64,000 nucleotides of DNA from G963676095 sp963676095. Its GTDB lineage: Bacteria > Bacteroidota > Bacteroidia > Bacteroidales > Prolixibacteraceae. Of the stretch, positions 50,101-60,000 are shown one piece after another (within the stretch, counting starts at the first letter, position 1; each line of letters opens with the position of its first letter). The stretch is from positions 434,001 through 498,000 of the forward strand of contig OY781040.1 in NCBI GenBank assembly GCA_963676095.1, read 5' to 3'. A model generated the notes under the pieces. That model had not been told where the DNA came from. It saw nothing but the letters and a program-made list of their open reading frames with translations, and ran no database searches. Position numbers and translations under genes: made by a program.

Positions 50101-50435
50101 CCGTATCCTGCCATTTGCCAGTTCGATGGAACGGTTATACTGTCCCAGTAACTGACATCGAATGAAGGCTTGTAAAAACCGACCGGGCGCATATCCGGGT
50201 GCTTCTCCCAGTTAAATTTCCAGGTGCCGTTTAAACACAGATAATAGGGAGAGCTGTTTGCATCGTCAGCCAGAGCCTGAGAAATACCGGCATACGGGAC
50301 ATATGTACAATGAACCGGCTCCTTGTTAATCCCGGTAATTTGTTCGTTTTCCCAGTCGTGCTGTTGTGCATACCCCCCGGAAACGATGAAAAAAGAGATT
50401 AGAAAAAAAGCTCCGGATGTAATTCTGTTAATCAT
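47181..50435 (-). CDS. GH2 beta-galactosidase, LacZ type, secreted
   Basis: Retaining exo-enzyme releasing terminal beta-galactose, 1084 residues with signal peptide (1-23, ending YAQ). Domains: sugar-binding (about 60-245), immunoglobulin-like (about 247-360), TIM barrel (about 362-645), a further sandwich and the large C-terminal beta-domain of LacZ (about 775-1070). Acid/base Glu487 in IWSLGNEAGPG and nucleophile Glu548 in FFICEYAHAMGN are present, as are NAVRTSHYP (410-418) and WDWVDQGL. The start overlaps the nagB stop (ATGA), so translation is probably coupled. Beta-galactosidase is inferred from the LacZ-like C terminus; beta-glucuronidase-type variants are less likely. Confidence 0.92.
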   Translation of the reverse strand: MINRITSGAFFLISFFIVSGGYAQQHDWENEQITGINKEPVHCTYVPYAGISQALADDANSSPYYLCLNGTWKFNWEKHPDMRPVGFYKPSFDVSYWDSITVPSNWQMAGYGIPVYTNETYPFVKSPPYVMKPAPAGWTSQKMPDPVGSYRRTFTVPDSWGGKEIYLHFEGVQSAMYVWVNGEKVGYSEDGMTPAEFDVTRYIKKGDNMLAVEVYEWSDGSYMEDQDFWKLSGIFRDVFLFSVPKFHIADFFVQSDLNDDFSSAVLKTNLSFKNNGYRGDISIEGYLIKDRQDYQGEKPVFASCFKADRENKELNIETKVDRPELWSAETPNLYQLVMVMKDASGETTEVVSAPVGFRKIEIKDSQLMINGKSVLLKGVNRHEFDPSNGRYVSYESMLKDVVLFKQFNINAVRTSHYPDHPDFYKLCDRYGIYVIDEANLETHGMGYGKESLSNDIRWRKAHVGRVMAMARRDKNHPSVIIWSLGNEAGPGENFAACRDELKKLDPVRPVHYERNNKFADIESCMYPGVDKLEGIGKQDNPKPFFICEYAHAMGNSVGNLQEYWDVIEKYKRLIGGCIWDWVDQGLKKEIPGKPGEYFYAYGGDYGDRPTNWTFCLNGLTTPDRSITPKMEEVKKVYQNIAVCPVDLLNGKVSVQNKYRFTNLCKFGLSWELSCDGTIIEAGELDHFVLDPGKSADVIIQFKKPVLKAGSEYFLKIIFKLKTDESWAPRGHIVAWEQLPVPFKVPAVEPVSPRSLDTPLLSEKGDWISISGKIFELRFNKKVGTITDLSYFGTSILKTNPEAVYGLHRETDFIYQDTVTDERVAGPVLNLYRAPVDNDRKEFVKQWENAGLGFIMVPDVKSITVKQHQGFIEIGADIFSRSEKGYTVRQHTVYRVYGNGFIDVNTLFDPAPLACPLPRLGFLMQMNEGFENISYYGAGPHENYRDRMRSAAIGRYGNTADQMFVPYLHPQDCGNRCAVRWFTVTDHNGTGMMIVADSLLNFSALHYTPSDFSRANHPYELKRRSETILTIDMQHCGLGGRSCGPGPLKQYILNAGKTAFRFSIRPYTGSMGDKDDIAKIKIADD

Positions 50436-51214
50436 ATTTTTCCACTGATTTTTAGTGCTGCCGGCAAATCCATAAACAAAACCGTGTGCGGATGGCGGCG
50501 CAATATTGTTGCAGGACAGGCCGTGGAAATTTCAGCGTTCAACGTTTTTTCTATTGCCACAGCTTTCCGTTCATCCGGAACGGCACAGCATATCGTCTTA
50601 CACTTCATAATCGCGGTGATTGTTAGCGAAACAGCCTGTTTGGGAACATCGTCAAGTGTCGGGAACCATCCTTCGCCAAGTTGCTGTTTACGACAGGTTT
50701 CGTCCAGATCAACAACCTTGATCAGTTTCGGATCATTGAAATCGGCAACAGCAGGATCATTAAAGGCGATGTGCCCGTTTTCGCCAATGCCAATACAGGC
50801 AACATCGACAGGATGACTTTCCAGCAAGCCTGAATACTCAGCTAACATTCCTTCCAGATCTTTTGCGTCCCCGTTTATTAAATATACTTTTCCAGGCTTC
50901 ACAATATTAAGTATCCGATCTCTCAGATATTTCCGGAAACTGGCAGAGTGCTGGTCCGAAATGCCCAGGTATTCATCCAAATGAAAAACCGTCACTTTCG
51001 ACCAGTCGATTGCTTCTTTTTTTAATGCTTCCAGAAAAGTAAACTGTGAAGCACCGGTCGCCAGGATTAAATTAGCCTCCCCTTTTTTCCGTATTGCTTC
51101 ATTCAACTGATCTTTTACAAAACCGGCAGCAGCCTGCCCCATTTCCTTTGATGTGCGGAACAACTGAACGTTCAGAAGTTCCTTTTTAAATGATTTTAAT
51201 GATTGAACCATCAC
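50432..51214 (-). CDS. nagB: glucosamine-6-phosphate deaminase
   Basis: Cytoplasmic enzyme that converts glucosamine-6-phosphate to fructose-6-phosphate and ammonia. 260 residues. Hallmarks: the phosphate-loop ILATGASQFTFLEAL (about 50-64), the acidic motif HLDEYLG with Asp80, and GIGENGHIAFNDP (142-154). It has no signal peptide. It lies 9 bases after nagA and its stop overlaps the start of the beta-galactosidase gene, so the three are in one operon. The C-terminal allosteric lid of the long E. coli form is reduced, as in the short monomer-like forms. Confidence 0.95.
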   Translation of the reverse strand: MMVQSLKSFKKELLNVQLFRTSKEMGQAAAGFVKDQLNEAIRKKGEANLILATGASQFTFLEALKKEAIDWSKVTVFHLDEYLGISDQHSASFRKYLRDRILNIVKPGKVYLINGDAKDLEGMLAEYSGLLESHPVDVACIGIGENGHIAFNDPAVADFNDPKLIKVVDLDETCRKQQLGEGWFPTLDDVPKQAVSLTITAIMKCKTICCAVPDERKAVAIEKTLNAEISTACPATILRRHPHTVLFMDLPAALKISGKI

Positions 51215-51223
51215 AAATAAGTT

Positions 51224-52417
51224 TTAATATTTAGGTAATTTATTGGCAATAACTTGTCCATTGACAATCGTGGTTTTTATATCGATATTTTCATCAAAGA
51301 TGACGAGGTCCGCATCTTTTTGCGGCGTAAGCGAACCTTTTCGGTTACTGACGCCACATATTTGTGCAGGAGTTGAAGTCATCATCTGGACGGCATGCAA
51401 CAAAGGGACACCGGCCAGACGAACCATATTCCTGACCAGCAAGTCGGTTGTTGCCACGCTACCGGCAAATGAGGTCCGGTCGGGCAGCTTGGCCACTCCA
51501 TCCTCAACAATCACCTTTATCCCGTCTTTTACGCTTCCAAGAATACTCTCACCGTCCGGCTGTCCTGCAGCGCGCATCGAATCAGTAACTAAAGCTATAC
51601 GGGAAGGCCCTTTCTGCTTATATATCAGCTTTAGCAAATCAGGCGGAAGATGAATCCCGTCTGCAATAATCTCAACGGTCAGCTGGTCGTAAAGGAACGC
51701 GCTTTCGATTACGCCGGCATACCGGAATGCATTCCGTCTCGTTACCCCGGACATCCCTGAATAAAGATGGGTAACATGCGTATAGCCGTATTCAAGAGCT
51801 TCGGCTATTACATCAGACGTTGCATCGGTATGGGCAATAGACGGAAGAATATTTCTTTCGGTCAGGGCCCTGGCAAACTCCATCGCCCCTTTCAGTTCAG
51901 GCGCAGCGCTCCACCGGATGATATCCGGTGAGAGACGGAGAATTTCTTCATATTCCTCTTTTACAGGATTGCGAATAAAACGGGGGTCCTGCGCCCCTCT
52001 CTGATTCATTGAAAAAAATGGTCCTTCCAAATGAATTCCCAGAAACCGGGCCCCTTCCCTGTTTTCTGTTTTTGCCTGCCGGTAAATCCGGAACAATGAG
52101 CATAATTCATCTTTCCGGCAGGTAAGCGCTGTCGGGACCAGAGACGTGGTTCCATGCAGGGCATGAACTCTTGCAGCTTCAAGAAAAGCATCGACGCTGC
52201 CATCCATAAAATCATACCCTCCGCCTCCGTGCGTATGTATGTCAATAAACCCCGGAGAGACATAGCACCCGGTGGCATCGATAACCCGGGCTCCCGGAAA
52301 ATCAATATCACCCTGACCGGCCCGGACTATTTTACCATTCTCAACCAGCACAGTACCGCTCCCGATATAACGGAAAGGGGTGATGAGCTTTCCATTGCAT
52401 ATTTTAATTCTTTCCAT
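51224..52417 (-). CDS. nagA: N-acetylglucosamine-6-phosphate deacetylase
   Basis: Amidohydrolase that removes the acetyl group from GlcNAc-6-phosphate, feeding NagB. 397 residues, cytoplasmic. Metal and active-site residues are in place: HTH at 61-63 (DIHTHGGGGYDF), Glu131 in IHLEGPF, His196 in IAHTDAT, His217 in THLYSGMSG, and the catalytic Asp279 in LVTDSMRAAG. DGIHLPP (253-259) is also typical. 26 bases after the transporter gene and 9 before nagB. Confidence 0.96.
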   Translation of the reverse strand: MERIKICNGKLITPFRYIGSGTVLVENGKIVRAGQGDIDFPGARVIDATGCYVSPGFIDIHTHGGGGYDFMDGSVDAFLEAARVHALHGTTSLVPTALTCRKDELCSLFRIYRQAKTENREGARFLGIHLEGPFFSMNQRGAQDPRFIRNPVKEEYEEILRLSPDIIRWSAAPELKGAMEFARALTERNILPSIAHTDATSDVIAEALEYGYTHVTHLYSGMSGVTRRNAFRYAGVIESAFLYDQLTVEIIADGIHLPPDLLKLIYKQKGPSRIALVTDSMRAAGQPDGESILGSVKDGIKVIVEDGVAKLPDRTSFAGSVATTDLLVRNMVRLAGVPLLHAVQMMTSTPAQICGVSNRKGSLTPQKDADLVIFDENIDIKTTIVNGQVIANKLPKY

Positions 52418-52443
52418 ATAACAGATTGATTAATATTCTGTTT

Positions 52444-53796
52444 TTATCTGTTTGTAAGCCGCACACCCGGCCTCCAGCTTTTTATTTTGTACCCGTAGGT
52501 CGCATAAAACACAAGATAGACGTAATACGGGACCAGGATGATATAAGCGAACCGGACATGATATAAATCGGCCAGGTAGCCATATAATACCAATGCCAGC
52601 GCATTTCCGCTCAATCCCATGATCATAATGGATGAACCCAGTTTTGTAAATTTGCCAAGTCCCCGGATAGCCAGTGGCCATATTCCAGCATAAACCAATG
52701 AATTAGGCAGACCAAGTGCACATAAAAACCAGATGGAGGTTCCGGTATGGTGGCCCAGAAGATGAACCGTTCCGGGTACAAGCAAAACACACAGAGAAAG
52801 GGCCAAACCGGTTATCGTACAGAAAACCAATGCCTTCTGCTGATTGACAAAACGGGGAATGGCTATGATCCCGAGTATATATCCGATCATTGTTGCGCCT
52901 AATGTATATGACGGAAATATTTTAGCCTCCAAAAGATTAATACCCATCGATTTTGCATAACCAATAATGGTATCGATAGCAATAACCTGGGTCCCGACAT
53001 GAAAAAAAATAGCTAACGCTCCCAGGATCAGATAAGGATACTGGAATATGCTGATCTTTTCAGGTCCAGTTGCCGCATTTTCATTTTTATTAGACTGTTC
53101 TGTATTAATTTCCGGCAAGGGAGAAAATTTGATTCCAATGCCAACCGCAAGAAGAAGTACGCCTAAAAAACTGTATGGCCATATTACCCGGCGGATAAGC
53201 TGATCCAAAAGACCTGCTTTTTCCGCTTCGCCTAAAGTGCCGCTTTCGAGCAAGTTGAACAATTCATTATCAGAAACTTTAAGAACCACAGCGGCAAAAA
53301 CCAGGGGGGCAATAATGCCTGCGACCTTATTGCAGATTCCCATCATACTGATGCGTTGTGCAGCACTTTCGATAGGCCCTATTATGGTTATATACGGATT
53401 TGCAGCCGATTGCAGCAAAGCCAGTCCTGTTCCGATAAAAAACAGGCCCAGCAGAAAAATTGGATATTGACGGCCCAGTGCAGCCGGAATAAAAAGAAAT
53501 GCCCCGGCGGCCATAACAAAAAAACCGATCATAATTCCTTTTTTGAACCCCTGCCTTTCAAGTATAAATGACGACGGGACCGACATAAAAAAATAGGCGA
53601 TATAAAAAGAAAAGGCAACCAGGTACGACTGAAAGTTGGTTAACTCACAAGCTATTTTAAAATACGGGATCAGGATAGAGTTCACCCATGAAATAAATCC
53701 AAAGGTGAAGAACAGGAACCCGATAATGACTATTGAGATTGTGGTCGACCGTCCCTTTTGGTTTCTTGCCACAGAATCGTTCGTAACATTTTTCAT
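52444..53796 (-). CDS. MFS sugar transporter, FucP/NagP-like
   Basis: Inner-membrane sugar:cation symporter with 12 helices, 450 residues. The first helix FFTFGFISWVNSILIPYFKIACEL and the following YFFMSVPSSFILERQGFKKGI match the fucose/glucose-galactose porter branch of the major facilitator superfamily. Its place between the GH109 gene and nagA suggests uptake of N-acetylhexosamine or galactose released by the periplasmic enzymes. Which sugar is inferred from neighbours only. No sugar kinase is seen nearby. Confidence 0.87.
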   Translation of the reverse strand: MKNVTNDSVARNQKGRSTTISIVIIGFLFFTFGFISWVNSILIPYFKIACELTNFQSYLVAFSFYIAYFFMSVPSSFILERQGFKKGIMIGFFVMAAGAFLFIPAALGRQYPIFLLGLFFIGTGLALLQSAANPYITIIGPIESAAQRISMMGICNKVAGIIAPLVFAAVVLKVSDNELFNLLESGTLGEAEKAGLLDQLIRRVIWPYSFLGVLLLAVGIGIKFSPLPEINTEQSNKNENAATGPEKISIFQYPYLILGALAIFFHVGTQVIAIDTIIGYAKSMGINLLEAKIFPSYTLGATMIGYILGIIAIPRFVNQQKALVFCTITGLALSLCVLLVPGTVHLLGHHTGTSIWFLCALGLPNSLVYAGIWPLAIRGLGKFTKLGSSIMIMGLSGNALALVLYGYLADLYHVRFAYIILVPYYVYLVFYATYGYKIKSWRPGVRLTNR

Positions 53797-53805
53797 AAAA
53801 TCCGA

Positions 53806-55224
53806 CTATTCAAAAGAAGATTTTACAATGTTGGTCGTCGCACCTTTGAGCTCCAGATCAACAGGCTGATTTGTTTTCCAGGAGCCGCCGGTAAAATCGG
53901 GGAACCGGACCGAATTGGAATTATTGGCCACAGACCAGCAGCTTAATGGTGTCAGCGAACTCCAGAGGGCGGCATCGTAAACATCGATATCAAGCGGCAA
54001 ACCATTCCGCAGACAATCGATCATACGCCAGTCCATCGTGAAATCCATCCCCCCATGGCCGCCGACCTCCCTGGAAGTTTTACCGATATGCCTGATCAGT
54101 TCAGGCGTATACTTGTCCTCAATTCGCTTCATTTCTTCATCGCCGATCCATTCATGTCCAAAAGCGATTTTCGGAGGTAAGGGATATTTTTGGGCCATTC
54201 CCCTGGTCCCGCTCAGGAGATGTTTCCGGTCATAAACCCGGGGGGAAGTTACATCATGCTGTATCATAACCGTTTTCCCTTTGAAGGTCCGGATAACAGA
54301 CGTATTCATATTCCCCCGGAATGGTTTCCCGACAAATTCCTGGTAAAAAGGATCTTTTGCGGCAAGCTCCTTTGCCTGTTCCGCCATCTGAAAATCGTCG
54401 GACGACATTGAACTCATATACATCAGCCGGTCGCCCCTGTTCACATTTAATGCCTGGCATACAGGGCCAAGTCCGTGTGTCGGATATAAATTTCCGCTTT
54501 TAAAGTTTTCCCTTAGCCGCCACATGGTCGGGTTCTTTCTGAAATTATCCCGGTAATGAATGTAGGCGCCCTCGGCATGGACCAGCTCGCCGAAAACCCC
54601 TTCCCTGACCATATTCAGGGTAAGCATCTCAAAAAAATCATAACAGCAGTTTTCCAGCTGCATACAATGCTTCTGGGTACGTTCGGAAGTCTCGACCAGT
54701 TGCCAGCATTCTTCCAGATTTCTGGCGGCAGGGACCTCAACGGCAACATGTTTTCCGTGTTCCATGGCATAAACAGCGATGGGCGTATGCCACTTCCATG
54801 AAGTTGCAATATAGATAAGGTCAATGTCATCACATTCGCACATTTGCTGCCAGCTCAATTCATTGCCATAATATTCCCTTGCAGCAGGCCGTCCGGCTTT
54901 CTGCAAGGTAGCCTGCCCCGACTTTACAGCCTCTTCCCGAACGTCGCACAGTGCTTTGATTTCGGCTTCTTTTATATTGGTCATCCTGACAACGGCGGAA
55001 CTTCCCCGGCTGCCGATACCGACATACCCGATACGAACGACAGGAATGGCGGGTGCTGCATATCCGCACATATTAAAAACCTGTTTCCTTTCTTTTTCCC
55101 TTTTTTGTGTATTTTCTACTGCTTCATTCAGTGCACCCACACTCCCGTAACCGGTAACTGATGAAAACAATAACCCCGAACACAATGCGGTATCCTTTAA
55201 AAAATTACGCCTTGTCTTATTCAT
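53806..55224 (-). CDS. GH109-type NAD-dependent glycosidase (Gfo/Idh/MocA fold)
   Basis: 472 residues. The N terminus has a twin-arginine motif (RRNFLK, 5-10) before a hydrophobic stretch, so it is exported folded with its cofactor. A Rossmann segment RIGYVGIGSRGSSAVVRM begins near 63, followed by KALCDVREEAV, EVPAARNLEECWQL and the C-terminal MFV-type domain with GGHGGMDFTM. The pattern fits GH109 alpha-N-acetylgalactosaminidases, which use tightly bound NAD for elimination-type hydrolysis. It lies 10 bases before the transporter gene. Release of terminal GalNAc is inferred. Confidence 0.87.
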   Translation of the reverse strand: MNKTRRNFLKDTALCSGLLFSSVTGYGSVGALNEAVENTQKREKERKQVFNMCGYAAPAIPVVRIGYVGIGSRGSSAVVRMTNIKEAEIKALCDVREEAVKSGQATLQKAGRPAAREYYGNELSWQQMCECDDIDLIYIATSWKWHTPIAVYAMEHGKHVAVEVPAARNLEECWQLVETSERTQKHCMQLENCCYDFFEMLTLNMVREGVFGELVHAEGAYIHYRDNFRKNPTMWRLRENFKSGNLYPTHGLGPVCQALNVNRGDRLMYMSSMSSDDFQMAEQAKELAAKDPFYQEFVGKPFRGNMNTSVIRTFKGKTVMIQHDVTSPRVYDRKHLLSGTRGMAQKYPLPPKIAFGHEWIGDEEMKRIEDKYTPELIRHIGKTSREVGGHGGMDFTMDWRMIDCLRNGLPLDIDVYDAALWSSLTPLSCWSVANNSNSVRFPDFTGGSWKTNQPVDLELKGATTNIVKSSFE

Positions 55225-55258
55225 TTTTCGTGATTATAAGCTGATTAAAATTTATTTC

Positions 55259-55372
55259 AGAAGTTGTTCAAAAAGACCTGAATTTTCTGCATTCTTCACC
55301 CTGATTGCTAACCTGCAGGCTGCAATAAGTAGTTATCAGCAGACTGATTATCAACCTATTTGAACAACTTCT
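55259..55372. repeat. 14-bp perfect inverted repeats flanking 86 bp
   Basis: AGAAGTTGTTCAAA (55259-55272) and TTTGAACAACTTCT (55359-55372) bracket 86 bases in the gap between SusD and GH109. The right arm ends 20 bases past the SusD stop. The element may be a small non-autonomous mobile repeat or a long hairpin that trims the transcript between the receptor genes and the enzyme genes. No coding capacity inside. Confidence 0.6.
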
Positions 55373-55391
55373 TGTTTTTTACGAATGGAAT

Positions 55392-57035
55392 TTACCAACC
55401 CGTGTTCTGAGAGAAACCGGAAGAATCCTTCATCCGGTCAATCTCTGCCTGAGGGACCGGATACAAATTGTGTTTCTCTGAAATATTGTCCTTGGCATCG
55501 GCATTGTATAACTGGTTCCTTTCGACCAGCTTACCGGTACGGACCAGGGTAAACCGTCTGTTCTCTTCACCGAGCAATTCCCTGGCCCGTTCATCGAGAA
55601 TCAGATCGATTGTAACGTCACCAGCCGCAACATCTGAAGCATGAGCCCGGTCTCTCAACACATTAATATCATCAGCAGCTCCGGAAAGATTGTCCTGGTA
55701 AAACCTGGCTTCAGCCCTGAACAGGTAGGTTTCTGCCAGTCTCATAAACGGAACATCTTTATCGCTGTAGCACTCGCTCAACGTTCCGGTATTGAAAACA
55801 TCCATGAACTTGGTTGGCATTGGATACAGATAGTTCAGGTTAGCAGAAGTAACAACGACAGTATCGCCAACATTCACTTCTGTTGCGACACCGTTCACAA
55901 CCTGTGTCAGCGGGGTCCCGGCAGCCTTTAACTTATTAATTGCCGCACTGTCATTATACCGCCAGATCCGTTTAATTGCATATTCTGCCCCCCTGTCATC
56001 ATTCCCGTCAAGCAAGCTCAGAAAATAAGTTGAAGGCCGTCCGTATAATTTTCCCCTCTGCCAGTAATCCAGGCTGTATGTCAATCCTGTCACTTTTGTA
56101 TATTGGTTCAGCCACCAGCACTTCAGATAATGACTGTTGCCTTCCGTATTATATTTGTCGGCAGCCTGCACAGCCCAAATCGTTTCATAGTTTCCTTCCC
56201 AACGGTTAATATTTCCGTCCCAAAACAAATCTGTCCATACGGATCCCGGTTCATCTTTATATACCCCAAACCGTTCCGTCATCAAATGATAGGTACCTCC
56301 TTCAATCAATTCAGTAGCCATTTGTTCTGCTTTCGCGTATTCCTTAAGGGTCAGATAAACCTGGCACAGCAGGTGCTGTGCTGCACCTTTACCGATCTCG
56401 CCTTCCCGCTCGCCGGTTTCCGGCAAATCGGTTATTGCGTTTGTCAGATCTTCTTTAATCTGAGCCAGGACTTCAGCTTTTGGGGTCCTTACATAATCCG
56501 TTTTGGCTTCGGACACAGGTTCTGTCACCAAAGGAACATCGCCATAGGCCTGGACAAGATAGAAATACCACCATGCCCTAAAAAACAAGGCATTCCCGAT
56601 TATCCTGTTCTTTTGTGTATCGGAATCCCAGGTTGGGAGGTCAATGTTTTTCAGAATGGTATTTGTTTTCCCGATTGCTGCATAGCAATCCTGCCATACA
56701 TTCAGGACCAGGGTATTCTCGGCATTCCAGTCCGAATTGTAACTGGCAGCGGTTTCTTCGTCGGTACGGTAATCCGTGGCGCTGGGTTCCACGACATCGG
56801 TCCCGAGTTGCCATGTATTGTAAAATGCCGTCCGGTGATAATAAATCATATCATACATCACATCGCTGTATAATGCAACCACAGCAAGGTCCATTCCATC
56901 AGTTGTGTTATAATAGTTTTCTTCAGAATAGAAAGTCAGTGTCTTTTCATCCAGAAAATCATCGGAGCACCCGGCAGTGAATAATAAGGACACAACAGCC
57001 AGTACTGCAATATATTGATCTATAATAGTCTTCAT
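55392..57035 (-). CDS. SusD/RagB-family glycan-binding lipoprotein
   Basis: 547 residues with lipobox LFTAGC (Cys23). Typical SusD segments: ALFFRAWWYFYLVQAYGDVPLVTEPV (about 148-173), MRLAETYLFRAEARFY and LYPVPQAEIDRM near the end. It lies 19 bases after the STN-SusC gene and is its lid partner in locus C. No damage seen. Confidence 0.94.
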   Translation of the reverse strand: MKTIIDQYIAVLAVVSLLFTAGCSDDFLDEKTLTFYSEENYYNTTDGMDLAVVALYSDVMYDMIYYHRTAFYNTWQLGTDVVEPSATDYRTDEETAASYNSDWNAENTLVLNVWQDCYAAIGKTNTILKNIDLPTWDSDTQKNRIIGNALFFRAWWYFYLVQAYGDVPLVTEPVSEAKTDYVRTPKAEVLAQIKEDLTNAITDLPETGEREGEIGKGAAQHLLCQVYLTLKEYAKAEQMATELIEGGTYHLMTERFGVYKDEPGSVWTDLFWDGNINRWEGNYETIWAVQAADKYNTEGNSHYLKCWWLNQYTKVTGLTYSLDYWQRGKLYGRPSTYFLSLLDGNDDRGAEYAIKRIWRYNDSAAINKLKAAGTPLTQVVNGVATEVNVGDTVVVTSANLNYLYPMPTKFMDVFNTGTLSECYSDKDVPFMRLAETYLFRAEARFYQDNLSGAADDINVLRDRAHASDVAAGDVTIDLILDERARELLGEENRRFTLVRTGKLVERNQLYNADAKDNISEKHNLYPVPQAEIDRMKDSSGFSQNTGW

Positions 57036-57054
57036 AGTTTATTTTTTTGGTTCG

Positions 57055-60000
57055 TTAAAAACTAACATTTAGTCCGAGGATATACGACTTTGTCATCGGA
57101 TCAGTTGAAGTAGTCGTCTCGGGGTCATACAGCGGCCAGTCGGTTATCGTAAACAGATTGGTTGCATTCAGATACAAATAAATCTTATCAATCCCGAGAC
57201 CAACCTTAGTTATCAGATCCTTGGGCAGCGTGTACCCGAATGTAAGGTCCTTCAGCCTGATGTAATCGGCATCACAATATCCTGCCAGGTAATTATAAGT
57301 ACTTGTCCGGTTATAAATTCCGGTAGGATATTTGGTACCTGGCTTTTCCGGTAACCAGTAATCCACATCCAGCATATTTTCGTAGGTCGATTTGAGGTTC
57401 CCGTAATGCATGGTATGGTAGCCTGTCACGCCATGAATCCCCTGAATAAAGAAACTCAGGTTAAAGCCTTTATACTGAAAAGAATTCGTGAATCCCCAGA
57501 TAAAATCAGGGTTTTTCTTTCCTACAATTTTCCGGTCATATGAATCGATTGTATTGTCAGGCTTACCGTCAGGACCGCTGATATCCTTCACCTTAACGCT
57601 TCCGGGTTGGGCTGAAGGCATACACGAATTGGCTATATCATCTGTTTCCTGCCATATTCCGTCGAACACATAATCATAGTAAACATTTATGGGCTTACCG
57701 ATAAACCAGCTGTTTCCGAGGTCATCTTTCTTGTCGCCATATAAATCGACTATTTTGTTTTTATTATACGACAGATTCAGGTTCGAACTCCATTTGAAGC
57801 CATTGGTCCCGGAAATATTGATGGTATTCAGGGTAAATTCAAGTCCGTCATTCTGCGTCTTCCCGATATTATCATAAATAGAGCTATAACCGGTAGTATA
57901 AGGAATTCCTCTTGTCAGCAATAAATCGCTTGTCGAGGTATGATAGTATTCCACAGCACCGGCAATCCGGTTATTAAAGAAACCGAAATCAATTCCGATA
58001 TTGGAAGAAGTTGTTGTTTCCCAGCCTAATTTACTGTTGGCAATTGTTTCCGGATAAAAGCCATAAACGACATCGGTTGAAGAGCCGAAAGCATAAGGAA
58101 CAGACGTCCCGATTTTTGCCTTGGAGGAGTATGGCTTGATTGACTGGTTGCCATTCTTACCCCACGACAGGCGTAACTTGAGTTGGGAAAGAAAATCGAT
58201 TCCCTGCATAAAATTCTCCTGGGAAATCCGCCATGCAATTGCCGCTGAAGGAAAATTACCGTATTTCTTACTGGAACCAAAAACGGAATATCCGTCGCGC
58301 CGGTAGGTCAGGGTCAGTAAATATTTCTCTCCGTAATTATAATTTAACCGTCCCATGAGAGAAGTCATCGACCAGCGGCTGGCGTCAGACGACGGCGGAT
58401 TGTAATTTGAAGCGGCGCTAAGGTTATTGTAAGTCAGATTATCATTTAAAAAACCGTAAGCTGACGCAGACAGAGCTTCATAGGTATCTTTCTCAGCACT
58501 GTACAACCCTGTAAAATAAAAGGAATGGTTTTTTATCGTCTTTTTATAATCGACTACATTTTCAAGTAACCAGCGGACCTCATTCGATGTGTTTTTTTCT
58601 GCTGTTCCCTTATAGTCCCGGCCTTCTGCAGTTTCCTGTCCGTAATAAGAATTCGATTTGTCATTCTCGACAATGTAACCATAGCTGATTTTGTAATTCA
58701 GCTCAGGAACCGGCAATTTTACATTTACATATATATTTTCGTTGATATATGTTTTACCCGTATTAAACCTAGCATCATCCGAAAAATAAGTTAACGGATT
58801 AATGACATAAGTGGTATAGGACTCAATAGGGAATACATAGGTGTTCCCCTCAGGATCTTCAGGCGACATATAAGGGTTTAGAAAAGATAAATCACATTTA
58901 TTTCCATAGGAACCTGTTGTATTATCTTCCACTACCTGTAAATTATTTCCAACCTTCAGCCAGTCATTAAATTTTTTATCAATGTCTATTCTGACATTTT
59001 TACGTTTTAGATTGTAATTTCCTTCAATATGATCATGATCCAAATAACCTGCAGATAAAAAATAATTCAATGAACTATCTGAACCGGACACACTTAAATT
59101 GTGCTCGGAGACCGGGGCATTCTTAAAAACCAGGTCCTGCCAGTCCGTGGTTTTTCCCGAGCTGTAATTCAGATATTCCTCATCGTGCAAAACATCTTCA
59201 GGTTCAGGACTTAACCCCGAATATTCAGCAAACTTTTCCCTGTAATAAAGGTATTTTTCGGGCGACATATAGTCAATTAAACGTGTTGCCTTTTTAAAAC
59301 CGTAATAAGTACTGTAACTCACTTTGGGCTTCCCTTGTCCCCTTTTTGTTGTAACCAGGATAACCCCGTTTGCTCCTCTTGAACCATAAATAGCAGAAGA
59401 AGAAGCATCCTTCAATACATCGATCGATTCAATATCGTTGGGATTCACGAAGTCGAGCGTTCCCGGAACGCCATCGATCACAACCAGCGGCTCATTACTT
59501 GCCGAAATTGAATTGAGGCCGCGGATATAAATATCAGGCGAAGCTCCCGGAACAGAACTGCTTTGGGAAATAGTAACGCCCGCAATATTTCCCTGGATTG
59601 ATTGAAGAGCGTTTGTCGAAGGACGGTTCTCAAGTTTTTCATTCGAGAAAGAAGCAACAGAACCTGTAATATCGCTTTTTTTCATGGTACCGTAACCAAC
59701 AGCCACTACTTCTTCCAGATTAACGTTATTATCCTGAAGAGAGACGTTAATCTGCGTTTTGCCTTCTACCTTCATTTCTACTGTTTTCATTCCTATAAAT
59801 GAGAACACCAGCGTGGCATCTGAAGGAACTTTAGACAGGGAATAAACGCCGTTTTCATCAGTGACAATTCCCTGTGCAGTACCTTTTATCATTACAGAAA
59901 CGCCGGGCAACGGAGCTTTGGCAGAGTCGGTCACGCGACCCGAAACAGTCAGTTTTTGCTGACTGGCAAAAGATGAAGCACCCTCTTTCCGGTACAAGAG

